64,000 bases of DNA from Bombilactobacillus bombi (GCF_964340835.1 NZ_OZ204251.1); one strand, 5' to 3'; positions 1 through 8,978 are shown, counted from the first letter of the stretch. The notes: generated from the letters alone by a model not told the origin. Translations and numbers: made by a program.

Positions 1-691
1 TTTTAAATTGACCGTACATTTGATACAAAGCCATAAATGCTTTTTGGCGAACACTTTGATCTCCAGACTCTAATAATCGACTGTAAACACCGTCTGATAA
101 TTGATATTGTTGCCCTTTTTCATCTGTGACCACTGGAAATTTTAAATCTGAATTATCTAACACATTAAAAGTGTTACTAGCGGTCTGCATAACATCACCA
201 GCCGCTGAAAGTAATGCCTCACTTTGAGCATCTAAAACGTGATTGCGATTAATTGTAATCATATCTAAAAAATGTTGATAGCTCTGCAATTGAAAATCTT
301 GTTTAAACTTATTTAATTTTTCTGGTGGAATTGCCAGAATTTCTGGCTCTAAAAATGCTACATTGGCATCTACTTGGGCTAATAAGCTATTAACTTGAGT
401 TTGATAAGCTTGGTAATGATTATTAGCAGTGTCTTGATCACTTTTCATACTTGCATAAACGGCTAATTTTTCTACTTGCCGATATAAAGCTAATACTGCA
501 TCTATCCCTTTCTTTAGAGCTGACGCTGATTGTGCTAAAGTTCCAGCAATGCTGGTAATTTTCTGGTTAGAATCTATTGCCTGTTGCAAATTGTCTTCAA
601 ATTCTTGATCATTAATAAAAATTTTAGTTAAATCCCAAGTTAATTCGACTGGAACTTCAGCGCGAGTTGGCAGTTTTTGAATTTTATTCAT
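1..691 (-). CDS. pepF: Oligoendopeptidase F (M3 family), N-terminal part, cut by window edge
   Basis: Only the first ~230 codons are in the window; the gene runs off the left edge and the catalytic HExxH region lies outside. The visible part reads MNKIQKLPTRAEVPVELTWD followed by a helical region ending in SVRQKAFMALYQMYGQFK, which matches the N-terminal helical lobe of M3 oligoendopeptidases (PepF), cytoplasmic zinc peptidases that trim short peptides after uptake. Two adjacent ATGs exist at 694 and 691. AGGAG sits 2 bases before the first and 5 before the second, so 691 is preferred. The assignment rests on the N-terminal pattern only. Confidence 0.8.
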   Translation of the reverse strand, partial: MNKIQKLPTRAEVPVELTWDLTKIFINDQEFEDNLQQAIDSNQKITSIAGTLAQSASALKKGIDAVLALYRQVEKLAVYASMKSDQDTANNHYQAYQTQVNSLLAQVDANVAFLEPEILAIPPEKLNKFKQDFQLQSYQHFLDMITINRNHVLDAQSEALLSAAGDVMQTASNTFNVLDNSDLKFPVVTDEKGQQYQLSDGVYSRLLESGDQSVRQKAFMALYQMYGQFK

Positions 692-701
692 CATATCTCC
701 T

Positions 702-746
702 AAAAAAACAAGCAATATCAGCATCAATACCTACTGAAATTGCTTG
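702..746 (-). terminator. Rho-independent terminator of the usp gene
   Basis: Arms CAAGCAAT (709-716) and ATTGCTTG (739-746) form a hairpin. Read on the minus strand it is followed by seven T residues (702-708). It ends the usp transcript just before pepF. Confidence 0.7.
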
Positions 747-755
747 TCTAAATGA

Positions 756-1256
756 TTATTTCTTATTATTTTTTTTATTACTTTTTTTAATAGCTTGATT
801 ATTTAAATCAGTCCGAACTACAATAACATCTGTTAAAGCATTGCGAGTCACATAAGAGGATACCGAACCAACTAACAAACGCTCTACAGCATTCAAACCA
901 GTGGAACCCAAAATAATTAAATCGTCATGATAATCTTTTAGAAAATCTAAAGAAATAATCGTTTTAGGATCACCAAAACGAATATGAATTTTGATTTGTT
1001 CTTTAGGTAATCCAGCTTTGATAAGTTCTCCTTGTAGTCCTGATAAATAATCTTGTGTATCTTCTGTAATTTGATAAATAACATCACTTGTTAGCATTCC
1101 ACCGTAAGCACCAACAAATTGCCGCGTATCTAAGACATCTAATACATCTAAAGTTGCATGATTACGAATCGCAATTTGGGTCGCCTTTTTCAAAGCAATT
1201 TCAGCTTCATCTGAACCATCAACTGGAGCTAAGATTCTTTTGTATTCTTGTAACAT
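756..1256 (-). CDS. Universal stress protein, UspA family
   Basis: A cytoplasmic 166-residue protein of the Usp fold, which binds ATP in many members and is linked to stress survival. It starts MLQEYKRILAPVDGSDEAE (beta1 and the Asp-containing loop). It ends with the nucleotide-binding pattern GSTGLNAVERLLVGSVSSYV, fitting G-2x-G-9x-G-S/T, so it is probably an ATP-binding member. The C-terminus is a lysine/asparagine-rich tail. The ATG at 1256 is chosen because AAAGGGTG lies about 6 bases upstream; the ATG at 1274 overlaps that site. It is monocistronic, with its own promoter and terminator. The physiological role cannot be told from sequence. A second Usp is encoded at 56.8 kb next to mntH. 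Confidence 0.9.
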   Translation of the reverse strand: MLQEYKRILAPVDGSDEAEIALKKATQIAIRNHATLDVLDVLDTRQFVGAYGGMLTSDVIYQITEDTQDYLSGLQGELIKAGLPKEQIKIHIRFGDPKTIISLDFLKDYHDDLIILGSTGLNAVERLLVGSVSSYVTRNALTDVIVVRTDLNNQAIKKSNKKNNKK

Positions 1257-1282
1257 TGGCTTCACCCTTTCCATATACTATC

Positions 1283-1311
1283 AGAATACGTCTATTAGCT
1301 AGAAATTTCAA
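1283..1311 (-). promoter_or_regulatory. Sigma-A promoter of usp
   Basis: On the minus strand, TTGAAA (1306-1311) and TATTCT (1283-1288) are separated by 17 bases, about 27 bases upstream of the usp start codon. Confidence 0.55.
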
Positions 1312-1397
1312 TCATTTTAGGCTAAAAACAAATTAGTTATTTTCTGGAAAATATTTGATAGAATGAAGTAAATATCTTAGTAGAGGCAGGAAATTAT

Positions 1398-2204
1398 ATG
1401 AAAAACAATCGTCTTTTAACCTTAGAAGCCGGCAGGAATTTTCGGGAGTTAGGAGGATATCAAACCAAAGATGGAAATACTATTAAGTATCACAAAATCA
1501 TACGCTCAGCTAGTTTAGGACAATTAACTGACCATGATTTAAACTTCTTAACTGATTATGGTCTGAAATATGATATCGATTTCCGTTCGGCTGACGAACA
1601 ACAAAAAGTACCAGATCGAGTACCTGAACATGTTGAATATCTTTTCGATCCTGTATTTGGAGTGGATTTGACGCAAGCATCAAAATTTGATGACCAAGAA
1701 AAGGCCGCAACTCCTGATCACAATATCGAAGGTTTAACGGATATACCTAGTGATGGACATGAAAATATGTGCAATACTTATCGCGAATTAATCCATTTAG
1801 ATAGCGCCAAAAAGGCTTATCGGATTTTCTTCGATAAATTACTAGAAAACAACCAAGCAGACCAAGTGCTACTTTTTCATTGCACAGCCGGTAAGGATCG
1901 CACCGGTATGGGTGCAGTCTTTTTTATGACTGCTTTAGGTGTGGATCGCCAAACTATTCTTAACGATTATTTAATGACTAATGAAGTTACTAAGGATTTT
2001 GTCGAGGAACAACTACAACCTTTTACTAATAATCCGTTAATGTATGATTCCGTAAAAGCATTAATGCAAGTGAGTCCTGATTATCTTAAAGCTGCAGATG
2101 AAGAAGTTAAAAAAGAAGCTGGCAGTTGGATAAATTATTTGCAAACACAAATCAAAGTTACTGACCAAGAAATTGCTGATTTAAAGAAAATCTATTTACA
2201 ATAA
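1398..2204 (+). CDS. Tyrosine/serine protein phosphatase (Y_phosphatase3 type), copy 1
   Basis: A 268-residue cytoplasmic phosphatase of the HC-x5-R class. The P-loop HCTAGKDRTG lies near residue 160. The N-terminal signature NFRELGGYQTKDG, followed by IRSASLGQLTDHD and YDIDFRS, is typical of the lactic acid bacterial family (PF13350-like). An Asp-rich stretch around residues 85-115 is absent from the shorter paralogue at 29.4 kb. The start is preceded by AGGAAA. Members dephosphorylate phosphotyrosine or phosphoinositides in vitro; the native substrate is unknown. The gene stands alone and shares a bidirectional terminator with the converging nucleoside transporter operon. Confidence 0.88.
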   Translation: MKNNRLLTLEAGRNFRELGGYQTKDGNTIKYHKIIRSASLGQLTDHDLNFLTDYGLKYDIDFRSADEQQKVPDRVPEHVEYLFDPVFGVDLTQASKFDDQEKAATPDHNIEGLTDIPSDGHENMCNTYRELIHLDSAKKAYRIFFDKLLENNQADQVLLFHCTAGKDRTGMGAVFFMTALGVDRQTILNDYLMTNEVTKDFVEEQLQPFTNNPLMYDSVKALMQVSPDYLKAADEEVKKEAGSWINYLQTQIKVTDQEIADLKKIYLQ

Positions 2205-2207
2205 AAA

Positions 2208-2246
2208 TAAAAACTTCCGTTATTGAATACAGCGGAAGTTTTTAAT
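2208..2246. terminator. Bidirectional terminator
   Basis: AAACTTCCG (2211-2219) pairs with CGGAAGTTT, flanked by A and T runs on both sides. It lies between convergent genes and can serve both strands. Confidence 0.75.
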
Positions 2247-2258
2247 TTTATATCCTAA

Positions 2259-3215
2259 TTAATTTTTAATATAATTTTTGCCATCTGCTGCAGGGCCTAC
2301 TGACTTACCAAAGAAAATTGCCAAGACAATAATTGTAATTAAATATGGCGCCACTTGAAACCAAACAGAATTAACATGATTTAAACCAGGAATATAAGCA
2401 CCAATAATGGGCAAACTTTGTGCTAAGCCAAAGAAAATTGCAGCTCCCATAGCTCCCAGCGGATTCCAGTTACCAAAAATCATGGCAGCTAATGCCATAA
2501 AACCTTGTCCTGAAATTGTGCTCACAGAAAAATTCAACGTGATAGATTGAGCCATAACAGCCCCACCTAGTCCTCCTAAAAAACCAGAGATCAATACTCC
2601 TAAATAACGATAACAACTAACATTAATTCCTAGTGTGTCAGCTGCTGCAGGGTTTTCACCAACTGAGCGAAGTCGTAAGCCAAAAGAAGTACGATATAGA
2701 ACATACCAACAAATGACCGCTATAATTATTGCTAGCCAAGCAATTAATGAAGTTTGTGTAAAAAAAATTTTACCCAAAATTGGAATCTTCGCTAAACCAG
2801 CAATTGTCATTGTTCCTAATCCTTGACTAATAATTGGAGTCTGACCTTTGCCATCATACAATATTCGCGTTAAAAACACACAAAGCGCAGGAGCAATCAT
2901 ATTTAGTACTGTTCCTGAAATGATATGATCTGCTCTAAAGGTAATAGTAGCTACCGCATGTAGTAACGAGAATAAACATCCGGACATCCCACCAATTAAT
3001 AATGCTATCCAAACAGTTTCAGCGCCTAATTTTGAAGTCCAATTCAAAGTGAAAATAGTACTACAAAAAGCACCTACAATCATCATACCTTCTAAGCCCA
3101 CATTAACCACGCCACTACGTTCAGAAAACGTACCACCTAGCGCAGTAAAGATGAGGGGCGCAGAATAAACCAAAGTAGTAGAAAAAATTGTCATTAAAAT
3201 CGTTGTTAAATTCAT
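2259..3215 (-). CDS. Nucleoside-type ABC transporter permease (second subunit)
   Basis: A 318-residue integral membrane protein of the BPD_transp_2 family with about 8-10 hydrophobic segments. The conserved stretch TFSERSGVVNVGLEGMMI lies near residues 30-46 and VGENPAAADTLGI lies in the cytoplasmic loop. It is the last gene of a four-gene operon (lipoprotein, ATPase, permease, permease), the layout of BmpA-NupABC / YufNOPQ nucleoside importers. Its ATG overlaps the stop codon of the previous gene (ATGA), a sign of translational coupling. The substrate is probably nucleosides; this is family inference. Confidence 0.88.
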   Translation of the reverse strand: MNLTTILMTIFSTTLVYSAPLIFTALGGTFSERSGVVNVGLEGMMIVGAFCSTIFTLNWTSKLGAETVWIALLIGGMSGCLFSLLHAVATITFRADHIISGTVLNMIAPALCVFLTRILYDGKGQTPIISQGLGTMTIAGLAKIPILGKIFFTQTSLIAWLAIIIAVICWYVLYRTSFGLRLRSVGENPAAADTLGINVSCYRYLGVLISGFLGGLGGAVMAQSITLNFSVSTISGQGFMALAAMIFGNWNPLGAMGAAIFFGLAQSLPIIGAYIPGLNHVNSVWFQVAPYLITIIVLAIFFGKSVGPAADGKNYIKN

Positions 3216-4297
3216 ATTTGCCCTACTCTCCGTTTATTTTTGTTTTTTGAATGGGAAAATTTATATTTGTTCATTATAATTTCGAAGGCATATTTAATCG
3301 CTATAAAGAAAATAATAGCCGCAGTAACGATATTCACAATTTCAGTAGGAGTACTAGAATAAACTGAAATACTCATTCCACCAATTTGTAAAGCAGAAAA
3401 TAATAAAGCAGATAATATAATACCTAATGGATTATAAGCTGCCAAAAGTGCTACTGCCATCCCATCATATCCTACTTGAGGTAAAGAATTAGACACTGAA
3501 ATATTTTGAAAATTACCCAATCCATCTAAAGCTCCACCTAAGCCTGCTAAAATTCCCGAAATTAGCATCGATACAATAATTGTTTTACGTACATTCATAC
3601 CAGCATACTTGGCCGCCCGAGAATTATAGCCAATACTGCGTAACTCCAAGCCAGCCTTCGTACGATTAAAATAAATCCAAATTACTATACAGGCCAATAT
3701 CGCTAGAAAGAACCCCCAATGTAAAGTAGAATTAGCTGTCAATTGCGCAAGAAAGTTACTGCGTAAACTGGCTTTAGCTACAATAGTTGCAGAACTATCT
3801 TGTCCTTTAGTTGCTAACCAATTCTTAACCATATAATTAACAAAGTAAAGAGCTATATAATTCAACATAATTGTTGTGATCACTTCACTAGTGCCACAAT
3901 AGGCTCGCAAAATACCGGCAATAGCTGACCACAGTCCGCCTAATAAAGCCCCAGCTATAACAGATACAAAAATTAATACCCAACCTGGAAGCCAAGATAG
4001 TTTAAGAGCAACAATGATGGCGCCAAACCAGCCCATAAGATATTGACCAGAGCCTCCAATATTAAAAAATCCCGCCTTACTAGCCACGGCAAATCCTAAA
4101 GCAGTTAAAATTAATGGCGTCATATTACGTAAAGTTTCACCAATAGAGTAAGAACCTCCAAAAGCACCTACAAATAAATTCCAATAATTCTGTAAAGGAT
4201 TATATCCGAATAGTAACATTACAATTGCGCCGACCAAAAAGCCTGCCAATACTGCTATTATAGGAAATATCCATGTTTTTTGCTCTTTTACTTTCAA
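3212..4297 (-). CDS. Nucleoside-type ABC transporter permease (first subunit)
   Basis: A 361-residue membrane protein of the same permease superfamily as its neighbour. Conserved stretches are GETLRNMTPLILTALGFAVA, KAGFFNIGGSGQYLMG and IGYNSRAAKYAGMN. It forms the translocation pore with the downstream permease. Translation appears to start at TTG (4297), whose last two bases are shared with the TGA stop of the ATPase gene. GGAGGT lies six bases upstream, and no ATG with a comparable site exists nearby. The basic tail HSKNKNKRRVGQI is cytoplasmic. Confidence 0.87.
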   Translation of the reverse strand: MKVKEQKTWIFPIIAVLAGFLVGAIVMLLFGYNPLQNYWNLFVGAFGGSYSIGETLRNMTPLILTALGFAVASKAGFFNIGGSGQYLMGWFGAIIVALKLSWLPGWVLIFVSVIAGALLGGLWSAIAGILRAYCGTSEVITTIMLNYIALYFVNYMVKNWLATKGQDSSATIVAKASLRSNFLAQLTANSTLHWGFFLAILACIVIWIYFNRTKAGLELRSIGYNSRAAKYAGMNVRKTIIVSMLISGILAGLGGALDGLGNFQNISVSNSLPQVGYDGMAVALLAAYNPLGIILSALLFSALQIGGMSISVYSSTPTEIVNIVTAAIIFFIAIKYAFEIIMNKYKFSHSKNKNKRRVGQI

Positions 4298-5829
4298 TTA
4301 TTTACCTCCGTTGAAGTTGGAGTTTTTTGACCAGCCATCATTAGTCCTAACTCTTGAGCATTAGTCCTTTGAGGATCAACTTCACCAACAATTTCCCCAT
4401 TATGCATTACTAACACTCGATCAGATAATTTTAAAATTTCATCTAATTCAAAACTTATTAATAATACTGCCTTACCTAAATTACGCTCTTGAACAATCTT
4501 TTCATGAATATACTCGATAGCTCCAATATCAACTCCACGTGTTGGATTAGCAGCAATTAAAAGATCCGGATTACTACTAATTTCACGTGCAACAACAATT
4601 TTTTGTTGATTACCGCCAGACAAAGAAGCTGCTTTGCTTTGCTCACTTTGTGTCCGTATATCATAGTCATGAATTATCTCTCGAGCAAAACGATTTAAAT
4701 AACGATAATCTAGTATGCCATAATGACTGACTGGTGGATGATAATACTCTTTTAAAACCAAATTTTCTGCTACCGTCATCGGCAAAATTAGTCCCTCAGA
4801 TTGTCGATCTTCTGGAATATAGCCAACCTTAGCTTTAATAAAATTTCTGACTGGTTTATTTTCAAAATTATTCCCATTAATTTTAATTGAACCTGCAGTG
4901 ACTTTTTTCATACCGGTTAAAGCCGCAATTAATTCACTTTGGCCATTACCATCTACCCCGGCAATTCCAACAATTTCACCGCTATGAACTTGCAAATTCA
5001 GATTATTAACTTTTTTTCGTCCTTTAGAGCTAACATTTACACCATGAATATCTAATATTAACTGATGATTATTGATAGTAATCTTTTCCATTGAATTTCT
5101 TAATTTACGCCCTACCATCATCTCAGCTAACTTCTCTTCTGAAGTGTTATTAACTTCAACAGTATTAATTACTTTTCCTGATCTGATAACCACACAACGA
5201 CTGGCAATTTCTTTAATTTCTTTCAATTTATGTGTAATAAAAATAATTGCTTTATTTTCATCTGCCAAAGCCCGAAATATTCTCATTAGTTGCTGAATTT
5301 CTTGTGGTGTTAAAGCAGCAGTTGGTTCATCAAAAATAAAGATATTAGCTTGTCGATAAAGTGCCTTCATTATCTCTACTCTTTGTTGCATACCAACTGA
5401 AATATCTGCTACCTTAGCTTGTAAATCTATTTCTAGTTGATATCTTTGAGCTAATTGCTGAATTTTTTTAGTAGCGGCTGCATAATCCACTCTGCCAAAA
5501 TGTTGTTTTGGCTCATCACCTAAAATTATATTTTCTAAGACACTAAAGGCTGGAATTAACATAAAATGCTGGTGTACCATGCCGATTCCCAAATCTTTAG
5601 CAGTTTTAGGCCCATTAATTTGTACAATCTTGTCATTAATTAAAATTTGTCCTGATGTGGGTTGAATTAATCCAGAAAGTATTCCCATAAGGGTAGACTT
5701 TCCGGCACCATTTTCACCTAACAATGATAAAATTTCTCCTTCATGTACACTAAGAGAAATATCATTATTCGCTGCTAATTTCCCAAACTTTTTTGTAATA
5801 TGTCGCATTTCAACAACTGTTTTGGGCAT
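4294..5829 (-). CDS. Nucleoside-type ABC transporter ATPase, two fused nucleotide-binding domains
   Basis: A 511-residue tandem ATPase energising the importer. The first domain has Walker A GENGAGKST, signature ISVGMQQR and Walker B IFIFDEPTAAL. The second has GVDGNGQSE at the Walker A position (Q-S-E rather than K-S/T), signature LSGGNQQK, and AANPTRGVD in place of a standard Walker B. This asymmetry is normal for the sugar/nucleoside ATPases of the RbsA/YufO type, where only one site is fully active. Start ATG at 5829 has GGAG eight bases upstream. The stop overlaps the next gene's TTG. Confidence 0.9.
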   Translation of the reverse strand: MPKTVVEMRHITKKFGKLAANNDISLSVHEGEILSLLGENGAGKSTLMGILSGLIQPTSGQILINDKIVQINGPKTAKDLGIGMVHQHFMLIPAFSVLENIILGDEPKQHFGRVDYAAATKKIQQLAQRYQLEIDLQAKVADISVGMQQRVEIMKALYRQANIFIFDEPTAALTPQEIQQLMRIFRALADENKAIIFITHKLKEIKEIASRCVVIRSGKVINTVEVNNTSEEKLAEMMVGRKLRNSMEKITINNHQLILDIHGVNVSSKGRKKVNNLNLQVHSGEIVGIAGVDGNGQSELIAALTGMKKVTAGSIKINGNNFENKPVRNFIKAKVGYIPEDRQSEGLILPMTVAENLVLKEYYHPPVSHYGILDYRYLNRFAREIIHDYDIRTQSEQSKAASLSGGNQQKIVVAREISSNPDLLIAANPTRGVDIGAIEYIHEKIVQERNLGKAVLLISFELDEILKLSDRVLVMHNGEIVGEVDPQRTNAQELGLMMAGQKTPTSTEVNN

Positions 5830-5841
5830 GATGAACTCCTT

Positions 5842-6864
5842 TTATTTGGCTTTGACAGTGATATCACCTTTAATTATTTTTTGGCGATATTCGTTAACGG
5901 CTTTTTGAGCAGTAGTTGTTAAATTATCATCAATTAAATCTACACCCTTACCTTTTAAATCATAAGTTACAATCTTATTACCTGGGAATTCACCTTTCAT
6001 TGATTTATTGGACAAATCATAAACAGCAGTATCCACTTTTTTGACAGCTGAAGCTAAAGTCACATTACCTCCATTATATTTTCCATCAGCTTTTTGATCT
6101 TGATCTACACCAATAACCCAAACTTTCTTACCATTTTTGCGGTTATCTTTAGCAGCACTAAATACACCTGCTCCAGAACCTCCAGCCGCTTGAAAAATTA
6201 CATCTTCCTTATTATTGAACATCGCACTTGCTAAAGATTTTCCCACATCAGCTTTAGTAAATGCTCCTACATATTTAACATCAACTTTAATATTGGGATT
6301 AACCGCATGTACTCCTTGTATAAAACCTTTTTCAAAGGTAGTTACAACATCACTTTTAATACCACCCACAAAACCTACTTTATTAGTTTGCGTAGTTTTT
6401 GCAGCTGCTACGCCAGCCAAATAAGAGGATTGTTCGGATTTAAATTGTACTGAAGCAACATTTTTATGATTAGGTACTACTGAATCAATAATTGCAAAAT
6501 TAGTTTTAGGGTTTTGCTTGGCAGCTGTATCAACTGCTGAATTTAATTTATAACCAATGGCAAAAATAGTTTGATATTGAGCTTTTACTAACTTATTAAT
6601 ATTAGGCATAAAATCTGCATCGGAGGTTGATTGGGCATAATTATATCCATCAACACCTTTTTTCAATCCGTGTTGTTTGCCCCAATTCTTTAATCCTTCC
6701 CAAGCTGATTGATTAAATGATTTATCATCAATTCCACCACCATCTGTCACCAAAGCCGCAGTGTGGTGCTCTTTTTTATTTGAATTACTATTCTGATTGC
6801 TACATCCTCCAAATACTAGCCCGAATGTTAAAACTATTGCAGTTAAAGTAGCTGCCCTTTTCAT
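5842..6864 (-). CDS. BMP-family substrate-binding lipoprotein (nucleoside importer)
   Basis: A 340-residue extracellular solute-binding lipoprotein. The signal peptide ends in the lipobox FGGC (Cys near residue 20), so it is lipid-anchored. The mature part carries the PF02608 features TDGGGIDDKSFNQSAWEG, FAIGYKLNSAVD and NKVGFVGG, as in BmpA/TmpC/PnrA proteins that bind purine nucleosides. It is the first gene of the operon, 12 bases before the ATPase gene, and has its own strong promoter. It is expected to deliver nucleosides to the two permeases. GGAGG lies about 10 bases before the ATG. Confidence 0.9.
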   Translation of the reverse strand: MKRAATLTAIVLTFGLVFGGCSNQNSNSNKKEHHTAALVTDGGGIDDKSFNQSAWEGLKNWGKQHGLKKGVDGYNYAQSTSDADFMPNINKLVKAQYQTIFAIGYKLNSAVDTAAKQNPKTNFAIIDSVVPNHKNVASVQFKSEQSSYLAGVAAAKTTQTNKVGFVGGIKSDVVTTFEKGFIQGVHAVNPNIKVDVKYVGAFTKADVGKSLASAMFNNKEDVIFQAAGGSGAGVFSAAKDNRKNGKKVWVIGVDQDQKADGKYNGGNVTLASAVKKVDTAVYDLSNKSMKGEFPGNKIVTYDLKGKGVDLIDDNLTTTAQKAVNEYRQKIIKGDITVKAK

Positions 6865-6904
6865 AGTATGTAATCCTCCAGTAAATATAATTATTTAGGA
6901 ATTA

Positions 6905-6933
6905 AGTATAGCAAGCTTCTTTTTTAAAATCAA
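6905..6933 (-). promoter_or_regulatory. Sigma-A promoter of the nucleoside transporter operon
   Basis: TTGATT (6928-6933) and TATACT (6905-6910) on the minus strand are 17 bases apart, 41 bases upstream of the lipoprotein start codon. No operator or riboswitch structure was recognised nearby. Confidence 0.65.
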
Positions 6934-7035
6934 TACATTTTTTAAATAAATTTGATAATTGTTCGTGTTTATATAAATTAAAATCTTTATAAATATAAAC
7001 AGCTCAAAAAGATGAGCAAAAGCCGAATTAAGGCC

Positions 7036-7075
7036 AAAAAAGAGTTAGAACAAAAAATTGTCCTAACTCTAATTA
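7036..7075 (-). terminator. Terminator of the DeoR regulator gene
   Basis: AGAGTTAG and CTAACTCT form the hairpin, with a T run following on the minus strand. It ends the regulator transcript before the nucleoside operon promoter. Confidence 0.7.
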
Positions 7076-7099
7076 AAACCACTTGCCACGCAGGTTGAC

Positions 7100-7876
7100 T
7101 TAGACTGATACTTGAATCACTTCAATTCCAGATTTTCTCAATGAACGTACTACCCGTTCATTAGCAAAGGTATCAGTAATTAATACATCAATTTGATTTA
7201 AATCAGCGACATGATAATTGCTAGACACTCCAACTTTACGATAATCTGCTACACAAATCACCTTTTGTTTGGTTCTTTGCACCATCGTACTATTAACTTG
7301 TGATTCATAAATATTATGAGTCGTCAAGCCTTCATCCCAACTAATACCATCGCAACCAATAAGTGTATAGTCAGATTGCATTGTCTCCAAAAACTGTACT
7401 GCTATCGTACCTACTAATGACTCTTTAGGATAGCGTACTTCGCCTCCAGTCATAATAATAGATGTTTCGGGATGGCGCGCACATTCAGTAACTCGTAAAT
7501 TATTAGTAATAATTGTTAACGGTTTAATAGCTAGTTGATTAATCATTCGCCAACAAAGCGAGCTCGAATTAACAAACAAAGTGCTATTTTCTTTGATATA
7601 TTCAGGTACAGCCTGGGCAATACAATCTTTAATATGGTTCATACTACTTTTATCGTTTAGCAGCTCATCAGCATCAGGCTGGAGAACGGCTTGTACACGA
7701 CCATGAGTCCAAGTAATTTGTCCCATTTGTTGTAAAGCTTTTAAATCACGACGAATAGTCACTAAAGACACAGCAAATTCATGAGCAAGATTTTTTACAG
7801 ACATTTGCTCGTTTTGTTGCAGTTTAGATACTATACTTTCTCTACGAGCATCCACATTAGCAATTGAATTTTTCAT
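7100..7876 (-). CDS. DeoR/GlpR-family regulator, probable ula operon repressor
   Basis: A 258-residue DNA-binding regulator. The N-terminal DeoR helix-turn-helix is RRESIVSKLQQ...MSVKNLAHEFAVSLVTIRRDL (residues 12-45). The C-terminal effector-binding fold has TIITNNLRVTE, IIMTGGEVRYPKESLVG and DYTLIGCDGISWDEGLTTHN, the usual sugar-phosphate sensor pattern. It follows the ula genes on the same strand, separated by a strong terminator, and has its own -10/-35. By analogy with UlaR of enterobacteria it probably represses the ula operon and responds to L-ascorbate-6-phosphate. This comes from context; no operator was identified with confidence. Confidence 0.82.
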   Translation of the reverse strand: MKNSIANVDARRESIVSKLQQNEQMSVKNLAHEFAVSLVTIRRDLKALQQMGQITWTHGRVQAVLQPDADELLNDKSSMNHIKDCIAQAVPEYIKENSTLFVNSSSLCWRMINQLAIKPLTIITNNLRVTECARHPETSIIMTGGEVRYPKESLVGTIAVQFLETMQSDYTLIGCDGISWDEGLTTHNIYESQVNSTMVQRTKQKVICVADYRKVGVSSNYHVADLNQIDVLITDTFANERVVRSLRKSGIEVIQVSV

Positions 7877-7892
7877 AATATTAACCGCCGTT

Positions 7893-7922
7893 ATTATAAT
7901 TTAGAAGAAAAGACTAGGACAA
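7893..7922 (-). promoter_or_regulatory. Promoter of the DeoR regulator, overlapping the ula terminator
   Basis: On the minus strand TTGTCC (7917-7922) and a perfect TATAAT (7893-7898) are 18 bases apart. The -35 lies inside the distal arm of the ula terminator hairpin, so the terminator and the next promoter share sequence. Confidence 0.5.
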
Positions 7923-7938
7923 TTATATTGCCCCAGTC
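7903..7938 (-). terminator. Strong terminator at the end of the ula operon
   Basis: On the minus strand GACTGGGGCAAT, a three-base loop and ATTGTCCTAGTC form a 12-base-pair stem (two G-U pairs), followed by a T-rich tail. Confidence 0.8.
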
Positions 7939-8027
7939 CTACTCTTAGAATACTTTAACTTTTTACGTGAAGCACATTAAAAGACATATTATATAAACAA
8001 TCAATAATATAATTATTCATGTACAAT

Positions 8028-8669
8028 TTAATTGCCCCAAATTCTTTTTATTTCATTTTGCAAATCCTGAGCTGCTTTTGCGGGGTTATCAGCTTGAGTG
8101 ATTGCACGTCCAGCAATAAATGTGTATACATCTACTCCTTCGAACAACTTTAATGTATCAACATTCAATCCACCCGTAACAGATACTCTAAAGCCCATAT
8201 CAACTAACATTTTAACCTTTTTTAAATCTTTTTCACCCCAGGAACCACCAGATAACAGAGCGTCACGACTTTGATGATATATTGCTTGTGAAATACCTGC
8301 ATCCAACCAAGATTGGGCATCTTCTTGGGTCCAATTTCCATATAATTCAACTTGAATTTCTGAAATTTCTTTATTTGCAGCCTTCATAGTGGGAATTGTA
8401 GCTGAACAAATACAAGTCATCCAATCTGCACCAGCATCTGCCATATTTTTGGCTACAGTAGTCCCAGCATCTGCACATTTAGTATCTGCAATTACTGTTT
8501 TTTTAGGGAATAATGCTCGTAATGCTTTAACAGCTTGTGTACCTTCTTGAAGAATCAAAATTGTACCAGCTTCTACTATATCGACAATATCACCCACTTC
8601 ACGGACATCTGCTAAAGCGCTTGCCAGTGTATTATTGTCTAGTGCAACCTGTAAATTTGGTTTAGTCAT
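8028..8669 (-). CDS. ulaD: 3-keto-L-gulonate-6-phosphate decarboxylase
   Basis: A 213-residue TIM-barrel enzyme of the orotidine-5'-phosphate decarboxylase suprafamily. It converts 3-keto-L-gulonate-6-phosphate to L-xylulose-5-phosphate and CO2. Visible signatures are LQVALDNNTLASAL, DIVEAGTILILQEG, VIADTKCADAGTTVAKNMADAGADWMT (the metal-binding D-x-K-x-x-D) and VTGGLNVDTLKLF near the phosphate-binding site. The length fits UlaD/KGPDC; hexulose-6-phosphate synthase is the main alternative, but the ula neighbours decide it. It sits 15 bases after the IIB gene, and GGAG precedes the ATG. Confidence 0.9.
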   Translation of the reverse strand: MTKPNLQVALDNNTLASALADVREVGDIVDIVEAGTILILQEGTQAVKALRALFPKKTVIADTKCADAGTTVAKNMADAGADWMTCICSATIPTMKAANKEISEIQVELYGNWTQEDAQSWLDAGISQAIYHQSRDALLSGGSWGEKDLKKVKMLVDMGFRVSVTGGLNVDTLKLFEGVDVYTFIAGRAITQADNPAKAAQDLQNEIKRIWGN

Positions 8670-8684
8670 AAGTTTCCTCCAAAG

Positions 8685-8978
8685 TTATTTTACTAAGTCT
8701 GTTTCTTCACGAATATGTTGTTCAATTTCTTTATCATTTAAAACATTTTTCACACCAATAACCGTAATACCACTAGCTTTAGCGTCATCAAACATATTTA
8801 AAAAGTTCGTAGGTGTAAAGACAATATCATATTGTTTTGCTGTACTTTTACCTTCAGCAATACTAGTATGTTCAATTTTAGTAATGGCAATACCGAGTCG
8901 CTTAAAAGCTTTTTGTACACTCTTCATCATCATTAAACTAGTTCCTGATCCATTAGCACAAGATACTAAAACATTCAT
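8685..8978 (-). CDS. ulaB: PTS ascorbate-family EIIB component
   Basis: A cytoplasmic 97-residue phosphocarrier with the N-terminal active-site loop MNVLVSCANGSGTSLMMMKS, in which the Cys near residue 7 is phosphorylated by EIIA and passes phosphate to the sugar. A TTG codon 15 bases further upstream would extend the frame by five residues, but it lies within the ribosome binding site. GGAGG is 8 bases before ATG 8978, which decides the start. It lies directly after the EIIC gene. Confidence 0.9.
   Translation of the reverse strand: MNVLVSCANGSGTSLMMMKSVQKAFKRLGIAITKIEHTSIAEGKSTAKQYDIVFTPTNFLNMFDDAKASGITVIGVKNVLNDKEIEQHIREETDLVK

Noticed and set aside
6865..7035. Possible purine riboswitch upstream of the nucleoside transporter operon
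   Set aside because: The leader after the promoter is only about 35 bases long and shows no purine aptamer stems or conserved loops, so no riboswitch is supported.
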